Positions 1 through 6,267 of a stretch of 15,379 nucleotides of DNA are shown piece by piece. The notes under the pieces are model-generated. The model ran no database searches and was not told where the DNA came from. It worked only from the letters and a program-made list of their open reading frames with translations. The stretch lies in the NCBI GenBank assembly GCA_017540945.1, contig JAFYAB010000083.1, forward strand, positions 1 through 15,379, written 5' to 3'. The DNA is from Oscillospiraceae bacterium. Its GTDB lineage: Bacteria; Bacillota_A; Clostridia; Oscillospirales; Oscillospiraceae. The translations under genes were made by a program, and so were the position numbers. Numbering within the stretch: the first letter of the stretch is position 1; each line of letters opens with the position of its first letter.

Positions 1-14
1 AAAGCTGGCAAATT

Positions 15-36
15 GGAGTTGGAATAACTCCTTTTT
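15..36 (+). terminator. Weak terminator-like hairpin with T5
   Basis: A 6-bp stem (GGAGTT / AACTCC) with a 5-nt loop is followed directly by five T residues on the plus strand. A larger pairing of AAAGCTG (1-7) with CAGCTTT (49-55) could enclose it. It may end a plus-strand gene left of the window. The stem is short, so this is tentative. Confidence 0.3.
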
Positions 37-94
37 GCTTCGATTTTACAGCTTTTCTTACGTTTTTTGCCCTGTTTTCCAGTCATGAATGCCT

Positions 95-129
95 GAACCG
101 CAGATTTCATCCTCTGAAACCTGCGGTTC
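95..129. terminator. Imperfect 15-bp hairpin
   Basis: GAACCGCAG (95-103) pairs with CTGCGGTTC (121-129). After one A/C mismatch an inner TTTCA/TGAAA stem continues around a TCCTC loop. There is only a short T-rich tail (TTT) on the plus side. It could be a terminator for plus-strand transcription or a processed 3' end. Confidence 0.35.
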
Positions 130-142
130 TTTGACAGACTGA

Positions 143-176
143 CAAGACCCCTGCGTCTGCGGACGCAGGGGTCTTG
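143..176. terminator. Strong 15-bp perfect hairpin downstream of the lipoprotein gene
   Basis: CAAGACCCCTGCGTC (143-157) pairs perfectly with 162-176 around a 4-nt loop. It lies 45 bp beyond the stop codon of the minus-strand lipoprotein and is the natural candidate for the 3' end of the metal operon. Neither side carries a good T run, so intrinsic termination would be weak; an RNA-stabilising role is possible. Confidence 0.5.
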
Positions 177-220
177 CGGATTTTCGAGGGGAATTACGGC
201 GTTCAGATGGAAGCTTCGCG

Positions 221-1003
221 TCAGTAGTCGCCGGTGGGCTCCACCCGGTCGGTAAGGATCTTGCCGTCCTGCCAGGAACCGCTGACGATCACCATGGTGC
301 CGATGGCGGGAAGCTGCTCCCCAACCTCCAGCATCTGGGTCCAGGCGTTGTCGTAGTAGGGGTGCTGGATCGTGGTGGGGTTCAGAATCCGCCCGTAGAG
401 CCGGAGGGTCTTGCCCGCGAAGGCGGCGGGCTTGTACTGCATGTTCAGCAGCTGGACCCGCTCCAGAGTGGCGTCCATGGTGGTCATGTCCACCTCGCAG
501 GCGGCGGGCTGATAGGCGGTCAGCAGCTCTACGCTGGCGTCGGTAAACCAGATCTTGTCCAGCGCGGCGTCGTCCCGGAGCATGGTGCCGGTCATCCGGA
601 CCAGGCTGCCGTTGGCGGGCAGGCTGTCCGGGTCCTTTGGGAGGAATTCCCACTGCCAGTCACAGCATTTGGTGGCGTCCATGTATCCCCAGACATAATA
701 GCGGGTCTTCTCGCTGAAGGCGTCGTAGAGGCGGGTGAAGGTGCCCTCTTTGGTAAAGGTCTTGCCCAGATAGTCGTCAGCCATGTTGTTGAAGAAGGTG
801 TTCTGATACAGGACATATTCGGTCTGGTTCAGCAGGGTGGGCATGCTCTGCGCCTCCCGGGGCTTGAGGTCTTCGCTGTCCTGGGTGCCGCCGGACTCCG
901 CGCTGCCCGGCGCACCGGCGGGATTCTTGCCGTCGGAGCCCTTGCAGGCGCTAAGGCTGATCAGGACCAGCAGGGACAGGAACAAAGGAATCAATTTCTT
1001 CAT
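221..1003 (-). CDS. Lipoprotein with two OB-like repeats, last gene of the metal operon
   Basis: This is a 260-aa predicted lipoprotein that I do not recognise as a named family. A signal peptide ends in the lipobox LSAC with the lipid-bearing Cys at residue 20. A Gly/Ser/Asp-rich linker follows (about 21-50). The rest looks like two related beta-rich halves: LGK...LPANGSLVRMTGT (79-140) and AGK...LPAIGTMVIVSGS (196-242), a pattern suggesting duplicated OB-like folds. A Cys pair followed by Trp-rich sequence (KCCDWQW, 112-118) lies in the first half. The ATG at 1003 is preferred over one seven codons upstream because GGAGGT sits 7 nt before it. It starts 26 bp after the znuB stop, so it is probably co-transcribed with the transporter. 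A role in extracytoplasmic metal handling is inferred only from context. Confidence 0.8.
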   Translation of the reverse strand: MKKLIPLFLSLLVLISLSACKGSDGKNPAGAPGSAESGGTQDSEDLKPREAQSMPTLLNQTEYVLYQNTFFNNMADDYLGKTFTKEGTFTRLYDAFSEKTRYYVWGYMDATKCCDWQWEFLPKDPDSLPANGSLVRMTGTMLRDDAALDKIWFTDASVELLTAYQPAACEVDMTTMDATLERVQLLNMQYKPAAFAGKTLRLYGRILNPTTIQHPYYDNAWTQMLEVGEQLPAIGTMVIVSGSWQDGKILTDRVEPTGDY

Positions 1004-1010
1004 GGGTGAT

Positions 1011-1016
1011 ACCTCC
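1011..1016 (-). promoter_or_regulatory. Ribosome binding site fixing the lipoprotein start
   Basis: GGAGGT 7 nt upstream of the ATG at 1003. It overlaps the codons that would follow the upstream in-frame ATG (1024), which therefore is unlikely to be the start. Confidence 0.75.
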
Positions 1017-1029
1017 GATTTCACTTGGT

Positions 1030-1869
1030 TTATCTGGAGCGGAGAAAGCCCGCCAGGGTAAACAGGCCGAAGACGGCAATGTTGGCCACCACGATGGTGG
1101 AGCCCACGGGAGTGCCCGCCACGGCGGCGGTCAGGATGCCGACGACCGCACAGAGCACGGAAATGCAGGTGGAACAGACGGACACCGCCCGGAAGCTCTT
1201 GAAGACCCGCATGGCCGAGAGGGCCGGGAAAACCACCAGAGCAGAGATCAGCAGAGAGCCCACCAGCTTCATGGCCAGAACCACCACCACCGCGATGATG
1301 ACGGCGATGGCAAAATTGTACAGCCGGGTGCGGGAGCCGGTGGCGGCTGCGAAGCTCTCGTCAAAGGTGACGGCGAAGATCTTGTGGTAGAACAGCAGGA
1401 AAAAGATCACCACCACCACCGACAGGGCGATGGACAGCCAGACCTCGGCCTTTGTCAGGGTCAGGATGGAGGTGCCGCCGAAGAGGGTGGTGCAGACGTC
1501 GCCGGAGATATTCCCCTTGCCCCGGGGCGGGAAGAGATTCATCAGCAGATAGCCTATGGCCAAAGCGCCCACGGAGATCATGGCCACGGAGGCGTCGCCC
1601 TTGATCTTCGTGTTGGTTCCCGCCGCCAGCAGCAGCACGGCGCAGAGGATGGTGACGGGCATCACCAGCAGCATATCGTTGGTGAGCCCCAGCACGGCGG
1701 CCACCGTCATAGCGCCGAAGGCCACGTGGCTCAGGCCGTCGCCGATGAAGGAGAAGCGGCGCAGCACCAGGGTCACCCCCAGCAGGCCCGCGCAGAGGGC
1801 CACCAGCGCGCCCACCAGCAGGGCGTTCTGCATATAGCTTTTTTGCAGGTATTCCAACAGCATGCTCAT
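1030..1869 (-). CDS. znuB: Metal ABC transporter permease (ZnuB-like, ABC-3 family)
   Basis: Membrane permease of a zinc/manganese-type ABC importer, 279 aa, the usual length for the family. Successive hydrophobic segments run through the whole protein (about eight membrane spans). Family sequence is recognisable in the N-terminal RRFSFIGDGLSHVAFG stretch (about 37-52), with the GDGLSHVAFG core typical of ABC-3 permeases, and in the GSLLISALVVFPA stretch in the C-terminal third. The start codon overlaps the znuC stop as ATGA (1866-1869), a sign of translational coupling with its ATPase. It would form the channel for metal delivered by the ZnuA-like lipoprotein. Whether the metal is zinc or manganese cannot be decided from this protein; zinc is inferred from the Zur-like regulator at the head of the operon. 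Confidence 0.93.
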   Translation of the reverse strand: MSMLLEYLQKSYMQNALLVGALVALCAGLLGVTLVLRRFSFIGDGLSHVAFGAMTVAAVLGLTNDMLLVMPVTILCAVLLLAAGTNTKIKGDASVAMISVGALAIGYLLMNLFPPRGKGNISGDVCTTLFGGTSILTLTKAEVWLSIALSVVVVIFFLLFYHKIFAVTFDESFAAATGSRTRLYNFAIAVIIAVVVVLAMKLVGSLLISALVVFPALSAMRVFKSFRAVSVCSTCISVLCAVVGILTAAVAGTPVGSTIVVANIAVFGLFTLAGFLRSR

Positions 1870-2576
1870 TGGGCTTCGCCCCCCTTCGCCAGCCAGCGGG
1901 CGCCGGTCTCGGAGCTGAGATAGCCCTCCACGGCGCCGAAGTAGATCCGGGCGCCGATGTGGAGGATGTGGTCGGCGTAACGCAGGGCGGCCTCCAGGTC
2001 GTGGGAGATCATCACCACAGTGATGCCGTCCTTCCGGTTGAGCTCCGAGATGAGCTGATACATCTCCGCCGTGACCTTCGGGTCCAGGCCCGCCACGGGC
2101 TCGTCCAGCAGCAGGAGCTTTCGGGTGGCGCAGAGGGCCCGGGCCAGAAGGACCCGCTGCTGCTGGCCGCCGGAGAGCTCCCGGTAGCAGCGCCGGGCCA
2201 GATGCTCGATCTCCATGCGGCGGATATTCTTCCAGGCCAACTCCTTGTCAGCCCGGGTGTAGAAGGGCCGCATGCCCTGCCGTCCCTGACAGCCGGAAAG
2301 GACGATCTCATAGACGCTGGCGGGGAAATCCCGCTGAACCAGGGTCTGCTGGGGCAGGTAGCCGATCTCATTCTGATGAAGACCGTCCCCCGTGAGGACC
2401 TGCCCCTTGAGGGGGCGGATCAGGCCAAGGATCGTTTTCATCAGGGTGGATTTGCCGGAGCCGTTTTCTCCCACGATGCAGAGATAGTCGCCGATATTCA
2501 CTTCAAAGTAAATGTGCTCCAGGATGGGCTTTCCCTCATATCCGAGGGAGAGATCCCGGCAGCTGAGAAGGGCCAT
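1866..2576 (-). CDS. znuC: Metal ABC transporter ATP-binding protein (ZnuC-like)
   Basis: Cytoplasmic ATPase that powers the importer, 236 aa. All diagnostic motifs are present in order: Walker A GENGSGKST (about residue 36), a Q-loop in GYLPQQ, the signature LSGGQQQR, Walker B LLLLDEP, a D-loop (AGLDP) and the H-loop ISHD. The start at 2576 is chosen because AAAGGAGG lies 7 nt upstream and the sequence from there (MALLSCRDLSLGY) matches the family N-terminus. An in-frame ATG 20 codons further up would run into the palindromic repeat at 2616-2687 and is rejected. It overlaps znuB by 4 bp and is separated from znuA by 137 bp that contain that repeat. Confidence 0.95.
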   Translation of the reverse strand: MALLSCRDLSLGYEGKPILEHIYFEVNIGDYLCIVGENGSGKSTLMKTILGLIRPLKGQVLTGDGLHQNEIGYLPQQTLVQRDFPASVYEIVLSGCQGRQGMRPFYTRADKELAWKNIRRMEIEHLARRCYRELSGGQQQRVLLARALCATRKLLLLDEPVAGLDPKVTAEMYQLISELNRKDGITVVMISHDLEAALRYADHILHIGARIYFGAVEGYLSSETGARWLAKGGEAQ

Positions 2577-2583
2577 CAGAAGG

Positions 2584-2591
2584 CCTCCTTT
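2584..2591 (-). promoter_or_regulatory. Ribosome binding site of znuC
   Basis: AAAGGAGG, a near-perfect anti-Shine-Dalgarno match, 7 nt before the ATG at 2576. It decides against the longer open frame beginning at 2636. Confidence 0.8.
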
Positions 2592-2615
2592 CCGCACGAT
2601 TCGGATTTGTCGCTC

Positions 2616-2687
2616 CGTAGGGGCCGATGCCCACATCGGCCCTCACACCGGTACGGGATAGGGCCGATGTGGGCATCGGCCCCTACG
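2616..2687. repeat. 28-bp perfect inverted repeat, REP/MITE-like palindromic element
   Basis: Arms 2616-2643 and 2660-2687 are perfect reverse complements, separated by 16 nt. The arm begins CGTAGGGGCCGATG. Each arm is also a hairpin in itself (GGGCCGATG / CATCGGCCC around 4 nt), so the DNA or RNA can form one long stem or two short ones. It lies between znuA and znuC inside the operon. From memory, GTAGGGGC...-type palindromes of this style are dispersed in Oscillospiraceae genomes; I cannot confirm this from one copy. Confidence 0.85.
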
Positions 2688-2713
2688 AATGATCCCTACA
2701 AATCCCGATTTGC

Positions 2714-3709
2714 TCAGTTCAGCGCTTGCTTCAGGACCTCCAGGTTTTGCTCCATGACCCCCAGGTAGGTGACGCCTTCGTCAACCATCCGGGCGGTGAC
2801 GGACTGGAGGGAATTGATGCTAAGAACCTGGGCGCTCTTCGCCCGGGAGTTTGCGATGATGGTCTCAGCCAGCCGGGTGTCCCCGCCCTCCAGCACCAGG
2901 ATATGAGAGAGCTCCAGCTCGTCCAGCATGTTCACCAGGAAGTTCACCGTCTCAAAGCTGGCCTCGCTCTCGGCGGAGCAGCCGGAGAAGGCGGCGAAGC
3001 AAGTCAGATCGTAGTCCTTTGCCAGATAGAGGAAGGGGAAGCGGTCGGCAAAGAGCAGGATCCTGCGGGGGGCGGCGGCGATCGTCTCGGCGTAGGCGTG
3101 CTCCAGCTCGTTGAGCTTCTCGTCGTAGGCCTTAAAGTTGGGCCAGTAGGTTTTTCCCCCGTCGTCATCCAGCCCGATCATCGCCTCCCGGATGGAGGCG
3201 CAGAGGGTCCTGGCGTTCCGCAGGGAGAGCCAGATGTGCTCGTCGTAGGAGGGACCCTCCGCTTCCTCCTCCTCGTGCGCCTCCGCGCCCTCCGGAGCTT
3301 CCTCCTCCCGGACGGCGCTGCCCAGGGCGTCCAGCAGGCAGAGCACGGTCATATCCTTGTTGGTGGCCTGAGCCAGGGCGTCGGGCACCCACTTGTCGGA
3401 TTCCCCGCCCACGTAGATAAACAGATCGCAGGTGGAGATTTTGTAGATGTCCTCCACCGTTGGCTGATAGCTGTGGAAATCAGCGCCCTTGTCCAGCAGC
3501 AGGGTCAGGGCGACCCGCTCGTTGTCCTCTCCGATGATCTGGCGGGCCCAGTCGTAGGCGGGGAAGACCGTGGCCACCACGGAGATGGGCTTGCCCTTCA
3601 CATCGGGGCGGGTGGTGGAGCCGGTGGCCCCGGTGCTGTTGTTTCGGCCGCAGCCCAGCAACAGGGCTGAGAGCACGATAAGGACAATCAGAAGCTTGCA
3701 ATATCGCAT
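2714..3709 (-). CDS. znuA: Metal-binding lipoprotein of ABC importer (ZnuA-like)
   Basis: Extracytoplasmic solute-binding protein, 331 aa, that captures the metal and hands it to ZnuB. The signal peptide ends in a lipobox LLGC with Cys20. Two expected ligand histidines are visible: His79 in DFHSYQPT and His158 in DEHIW. Between them, the loop that is histidine-rich in classic ZnuA is instead glutamate-rich (about 135-157, a single His). The position of the third canonical histidine reads ADRFPFLYLA (221-230), without His, and the C-terminal region reads INSLQSVT rather than a clear Asp or His ligand. This resembles what I recall of a clostridial subgroup of the family. AGAGGA about 8 nt upstream supports the ATG at 3709, 15 bp after the regulator's stop. 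Confidence 0.92.
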   Translation of the reverse strand: MRYCKLLIVLIVLSALLLGCGRNNSTGATGSTTRPDVKGKPISVVATVFPAYDWARQIIGEDNERVALTLLLDKGADFHSYQPTVEDIYKISTCDLFIYVGGESDKWVPDALAQATNKDMTVLCLLDALGSAVREEEAPEGAEAHEEEEAEGPSYDEHIWLSLRNARTLCASIREAMIGLDDDGGKTYWPNFKAYDEKLNELEHAYAETIAAAPRRILLFADRFPFLYLAKDYDLTCFAAFSGCSAESEASFETVNFLVNMLDELELSHILVLEGGDTRLAETIIANSRAKSAQVLSINSLQSVTARMVDEGVTYLGVMEQNLEVLKQALN

Positions 3710-3724
3710 AAGAAATTCCTCTTT

Positions 3725-4117
3725 CTATTCAGAGTGCTGGCAGCCAGAGCACAGTCCGTAAAGAACGGTGTCCGTCCGGTCCACGGTGAAGCCGTCCAGC
3801 TTGGCGATGGCGTCCAGTAGGGCCTCGGTCTCGGCCTCGTCCATGTGGAAGGTTTTGCCGCACTTTTTGCAGCTCAGATGGAGGTGGTCCCGGCACTCCT
3901 CGGCCTTCAGATATTGATAGAAAACCTCCCGGCTGCCGCCCTTGGCGACCTTCCGCACGGCGCCGTCCTGCTCCAGGGCGGAGAGATTGCGGTAGACCGC
4001 GCTGACGCTGATCTCCGGCAGGTCCTGGGCGATCTGCCCGGCCGTCAGGGTTTCGTCGGCGTGCTGGTGGAGATAGTTGAGCAGCCGCTTCCGGGGCTGG
4101 GTCATATAGGCTTGCAT
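3725..4117 (-). CDS. zur: Fur-family metal-responsive repressor (Zur-like)
   Basis: DNA-binding repressor of the Fur/Zur/PerR family, 130 aa. The N-terminal half is a winged helix with the recognition-helix sequence SVSAVYRNLSALEQDG (about 37-52). The C-terminal half carries the metal and dimerisation features: HLHL (78-81), CKKC (83-86) followed by GKTFH, and CSGC (123-126), the two CxxC pairs that make the structural zinc site in Firmicutes members. Being first in an operon with znuA, znuC and znuB points to zinc regulation; Fur or PerR specificity is less likely but not excluded by sequence. A 7-1-7 palindrome lies 16 bp before its start, so it probably represses itself and the transporter. 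TTGGAGG 6 nt upstream supports the ATG at 4117. Confidence 0.9.
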   Translation of the reverse strand: MQAYMTQPRKRLLNYLHQHADETLTAGQIAQDLPEISVSAVYRNLSALEQDGAVRKVAKGGSREVFYQYLKAEECRDHLHLSCKKCGKTFHMDEAETEALLDAIAKLDGFTVDRTDTVLYGLCSGCQHSE

Positions 4118-4132
4118 AGGGAGCCTCCAATC

Positions 4133-4147
4133 TGCGAATGATTCGCA
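4133..4147. promoter_or_regulatory. Putative Zur/Fur operator 1 (7-1-7 palindrome)
   Basis: TGCGAAT-G-ATTCGCA is a perfect 7-1-7 dyad, the architecture of Fur, Zur and PerR boxes in Firmicutes, with the AATnATT centre typical of them. It lies just downstream of the predicted transcription start of the zur operon and upstream of its ribosome binding site, well placed to block transcription. Confidence 0.75.
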
Positions 4148-4162
4148 ATTTTGCCGACCTTC

Positions 4163-4191
4163 AATATAGCACGCCGCAGGGCGTTTGTCAA
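4163..4191 (-). promoter_or_regulatory. Promoter of the zur-znuACB-lipoprotein operon
   Basis: On the minus strand TTGACA (4186-4191) and TATATT (4163-4168) are separated by exactly 17 bp: a consensus -35 and a near-consensus -10 for the vegetative sigma factor. It is flanked by the two operator palindromes at 4133-4147 and 4194-4218. Confidence 0.85.
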
Positions 4192-4193
4192 GG

Positions 4194-4218
4194 AAATTTG
4201 CAAATCATTTGCAAATTT
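4194..4218. promoter_or_regulatory. Putative Zur/Fur operator 2 (25-bp palindrome)
   Basis: A perfect 12-1-12 palindrome whose core TGCAAAT-C-ATTTGCA (4199-4213) matches operator 1 at all but one position per arm, giving a shared pattern TGCnAATnATTnGCA. It lies 2 bp upstream of the zur -35 box and about 20 bp upstream of the phosphatase -35 box, so it could act on either promoter. Confidence 0.75.
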
Positions 4219-4237
4219 GAACTTGCGGAAACGACCC

Positions 4238-4266
4238 TTGCTTTTTTTCGCCCGATCCTGTATGAT
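4238..4266 (+). promoter_or_regulatory. Promoter of the HAD phosphatase gene
   Basis: TTGCTT (4238-4243) and TATGAT (4261-4266) with a 17-bp spacer on the plus strand, followed by a GGAGGAGA ribosome binding site and the ATG at 4295. Good hexamers and perfect spacing. Confidence 0.75.
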
Positions 4267-4294
4267 ACAGAAAAGAGAAAACGGAGGAGAGAGC

Positions 4295-5116
4295 ATGAAG
4301 CTGATCGCGCTGGACCTGGACGGAACCCTGCTGACGACGGAGAAGGAGCTGAGCCCGGAAAACGAGGCCGCGCTGCGGCGAGCCGCCGGGATGGGGATCG
4401 AGATCGTCCCGGCCACCGGGCGCTTTTACAGCGCCATTCCGGAGAACGTCCGGAGCCTGCCTTACCTTCACTACGCCATTACCATCAACGGGGCGAAGCT
4501 CTGCGACGTCCGGACCGGGCGGACGATCTTCCGGGCGGAGATTCCCTGGCGGCGGGCGGTGGAGATCATGAGCTTCCTGGACAGCCTGCCGGTGATCTAC
4601 GACTGCTACATGGACGACTGGGGCTGGATGAGCCGGGCCCACTATGAGCGGGCAGCGGAGTTTGCACCCCACAGGCACAGCCTGGAAATGCTGCAAAAGC
4701 TCCGCACCCCGGTGCCGGAGCTCAAGGCCCATCTGGCCCAGGTGGGCCATGACGTCCAGAAAATCATGATGTTTTTCCGGGATGAGGCGCTGCGGCAGCG
4801 AATGATGGGGGAAATGGCCCGGCGATTCCCGGATCTGGCCGTTACCAGCTCCATTCCCCGGAATGTGGAGCTCAACAGTCTGGATGCCCGAAAGGGCGCA
4901 GCCCTGACGCGGCTGGCGGCGTATCTGGGGGCCGAACCGGCGGAGACCATGGCCTTTGGCGACGATCTGAACGACATTACGATGCTGAAGGCCGCCGGCA
5001 TCGGCGTCGCCATGGGCAACGCCAGCCCCGAGGCCAAGGCCGCGGCGGACTATGTGACCGCCTCCTGCGATGAGAGCGGCGTGGCGCAGGCGCTGGAAAG
5101 ACTGCTCTTTTCTTAA
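4295..5116 (+). CDS. Cof-type HAD family phosphatase
   Basis: Cytoplasmic haloacid-dehalogenase-type phosphohydrolase, 273 aa, standard for the Cof/YbiV subgroup (HAD IIB). Motif I is DLDGTLL (Asp7 nucleophile, Asp9 acid/base); motif IV is FGDDLNDI (221-228), which binds Mg2+. The middle part (about 85-190) is the C2-type cap that sets substrate choice. Likely substrates in this group are sugar phosphates, nucleotide-type phosphates or phospho-cofactors; none can be named here. The ATG at 4295 is used because GGAGGAGA is just upstream and the family starts at MKLIALDLDG; the open frame continues upstream but through the operator region. It is the only plus-strand gene and diverges from zur across two operator-like palindromes, so metal-linked expression is possible. 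Confidence 0.9.
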   Translation: MKLIALDLDGTLLTTEKELSPENEAALRRAAGMGIEIVPATGRFYSAIPENVRSLPYLHYAITINGAKLCDVRTGRTIFRAEIPWRRAVEIMSFLDSLPVIYDCYMDDWGWMSRAHYERAAEFAPHRHSLEMLQKLRTPVPELKAHLAQVGHDVQKIMMFFRDEALRQRMMGEMARRFPDLAVTSSIPRNVELNSLDARKGAALTRLAAYLGAEPAETMAFGDDLNDITMLKAAGIGVAMGNASPEAKAAADYVTASCDESGVAQALERLLFS

Positions 5117-5123
5117 GCGCGCA

Positions 5124-5164
5124 AAGCACCGGATGAAACGGAGAATCCGTTTCATCCGGTGCTT
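5124..5164. terminator. Bidirectional hairpin between convergent genes
   Basis: A perfect 19-bp stem (5124-5142 with 5146-5164) and a 3-nt loop, 7 bp after the stop of the HAD gene. It sits where the plus-strand phosphatase and minus-strand asd converge. The tail on the plus side (CTTGTCTG) is only moderately T-rich. An AT-rich dyad ATTTGAT/ATCAAAT (5201-5207, 5229-5235) closer to asd may help end that transcript. Confidence 0.7.
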
Positions 5165-5242
5165 CTTGTCTGTATGCGCCTGTCCCGGGCTTATACGAAT
5201 ATTTGATAAAAGAGTTTATAACCGTTTCATCAAATAATAGTA

Positions 5243-6247
5243 TTATTCCGCGATCAGCAGCTCCGCGATCTGGACGGCGTTGGTGGCGGCGCCCTTGCGG
5301 ATCTGGTCGCCGCAGCACCAGAGACAGAGGCCGTTTTCGTCGGTCAGATCCGGGCGGATACGGCCCACGAAGACCAGATCCTGGTCGGAGCTGTCCAGGG
5401 GCATGGGATACTGGGCCTCGGACAGGTCGTCCACCAGCTTGCAGCCGGGGGCGAACTGGAGGGCCCGCCGGGCCTCATAGACGGAAAGACGGCGCTGGAA
5501 CTGAATGTTCAGGGAGATGGAATGGCTCCGCACCACGGGCACCCGGACGCAGGTGCAGCTGACCTTCATGTCGGGCAGATGCAGGATCTTGCGGCCCTCG
5601 TATTGGAGCTTCATCTCCTCGGAGGTGTAGCCGCTCTCCTGCTCGCCGCCGATCTGGGGGATCAGGTTGAAGGCGATCTGGTGGGGGAAGACCTTGTGTT
5701 GGGTGGGCTGACCCTTCATGACGGCGCTCACCTGCTCGCTGAGCTCCACGGGGCCCGCGGCTCCGGCGCCGGAGACCGCCTGATAGGTGGAGGCGACCAT
5801 GGAGACAATGGGCGAGAGCTGCCGAAGGGCGTTGACCGCCGTGACGGCGATGATGGTGGAACAGTTGGGGTTGGAGATGACGCCCCGGTGCCGCTTTACG
5901 TCGTCGGCGTTGACCTCCGGCACCACCAGAGGCACGTCTTCCCGCAGCCGGAAGGCGGAGGAATTGTCGATAAACACAGCGCCGGCCTTGACGATGGCGG
6001 GGGCGAATTGCTTTGCCACATCGCTTTCCGCGGCGCCCAGGACGATGTCCAGACCCTCAAAGGCGTCCTCCGCGGCCAGCTCGATCTGGATGGGCTTGCT
6101 GTTCCATGCCACCACCTTGCCCGCACTGCGCTCGCTGGCGTAGAGATGGAGCTCGCTGATGGGGAATTCCCGCTCCAGCAGGATCTTCATCATCTCGCGG
6201 CCCACGGAACCGGTGGCGCCGAGAATGCCGACCTTGTACTGCTTCAT
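5243..6247 (-). CDS. asd: Aspartate-semialdehyde dehydrogenase
   Basis: Reduces L-aspartyl 4-phosphate to aspartate semialdehyde with NADPH, the branch compound for diaminopimelate/lysine, threonine and methionine. Length is 334 aa, normal for the family. The NADP-binding loop GATGSVG (10-16) is intact, the catalytic cysteine is Cys129 in SNPNCST, and the substrate/active-site RSHS motif is at 240-243. The C-terminal GLCLWCCGDQIRKGAATNA stretch is typical. The start at 6247 is set by AAAAGGAGG 8 nt upstream; 50 extra in-frame codons above it are translation of the hairpin array and not protein. It follows lysC, the preceding pathway enzyme, with the 185-bp gap filled by that array. Converges on the HAD gene. 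Confidence 0.97.
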   Translation of the reverse strand: MKQYKVGILGATGSVGREMMKILLEREFPISELHLYASERSAGKVVAWNSKPIQIELAAEDAFEGLDIVLGAAESDVAKQFAPAIVKAGAVFIDNSSAFRLREDVPLVVPEVNADDVKRHRGVISNPNCSTIIAVTAVNALRQLSPIVSMVASTYQAVSGAGAAGPVELSEQVSAVMKGQPTQHKVFPHQIAFNLIPQIGGEQESGYTSEEMKLQYEGRKILHLPDMKVSCTCVRVPVVRSHSISLNIQFQRRLSVYEARRALQFAPGCKLVDDLSEAQYPMPLDSSDQDLVFVGRIRPDLTDENGLCLWCCGDQIRKGAATNAVQIAELLIAE

Positions 6248-6255
6248 AGGATAAA

Positions 6256-6264
6256 CCTCCTTTT
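6256..6264 (-). promoter_or_regulatory. Ribosome binding site of asd
   Basis: AAAAGGAGG 8 nt before the ATG at 6247. It separates the real start from a spurious in-frame extension through the hairpin array. Confidence 0.85.
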
Positions 6265-6267
6265 GAT

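Larger units (their letters stand above)
1..220. other. Non-coding left edge with hairpins only
   Basis: I see no convincing gene here. The stretch is less GC-rich than the rest and contains three hairpin candidates (15-36, 95-129, 143-176), consistent with the 3' ends of two transcription units meeting. A gene entering from the left of the window and reading plus-strand would explain the plus-oriented T runs, but its coding part is not visible. Confidence 0.6.

Noticed and set aside
1006..1923. Histidine-rich plus-strand open frame opposite znuB that could look like a metal-binding protein
   Set aside because: The His/Gln/Gly richness is the antisense image of Met/Val/Ala/Leu codons of the permease; znuB is clear and conserved in the other direction.
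4151..4294. Upstream extension of the HAD phosphatase by 48 codons
   Set aside because: It would place coding sequence over the operator palindrome and its own promoter; the family N-terminus and GGAGGAGA point to 4295.
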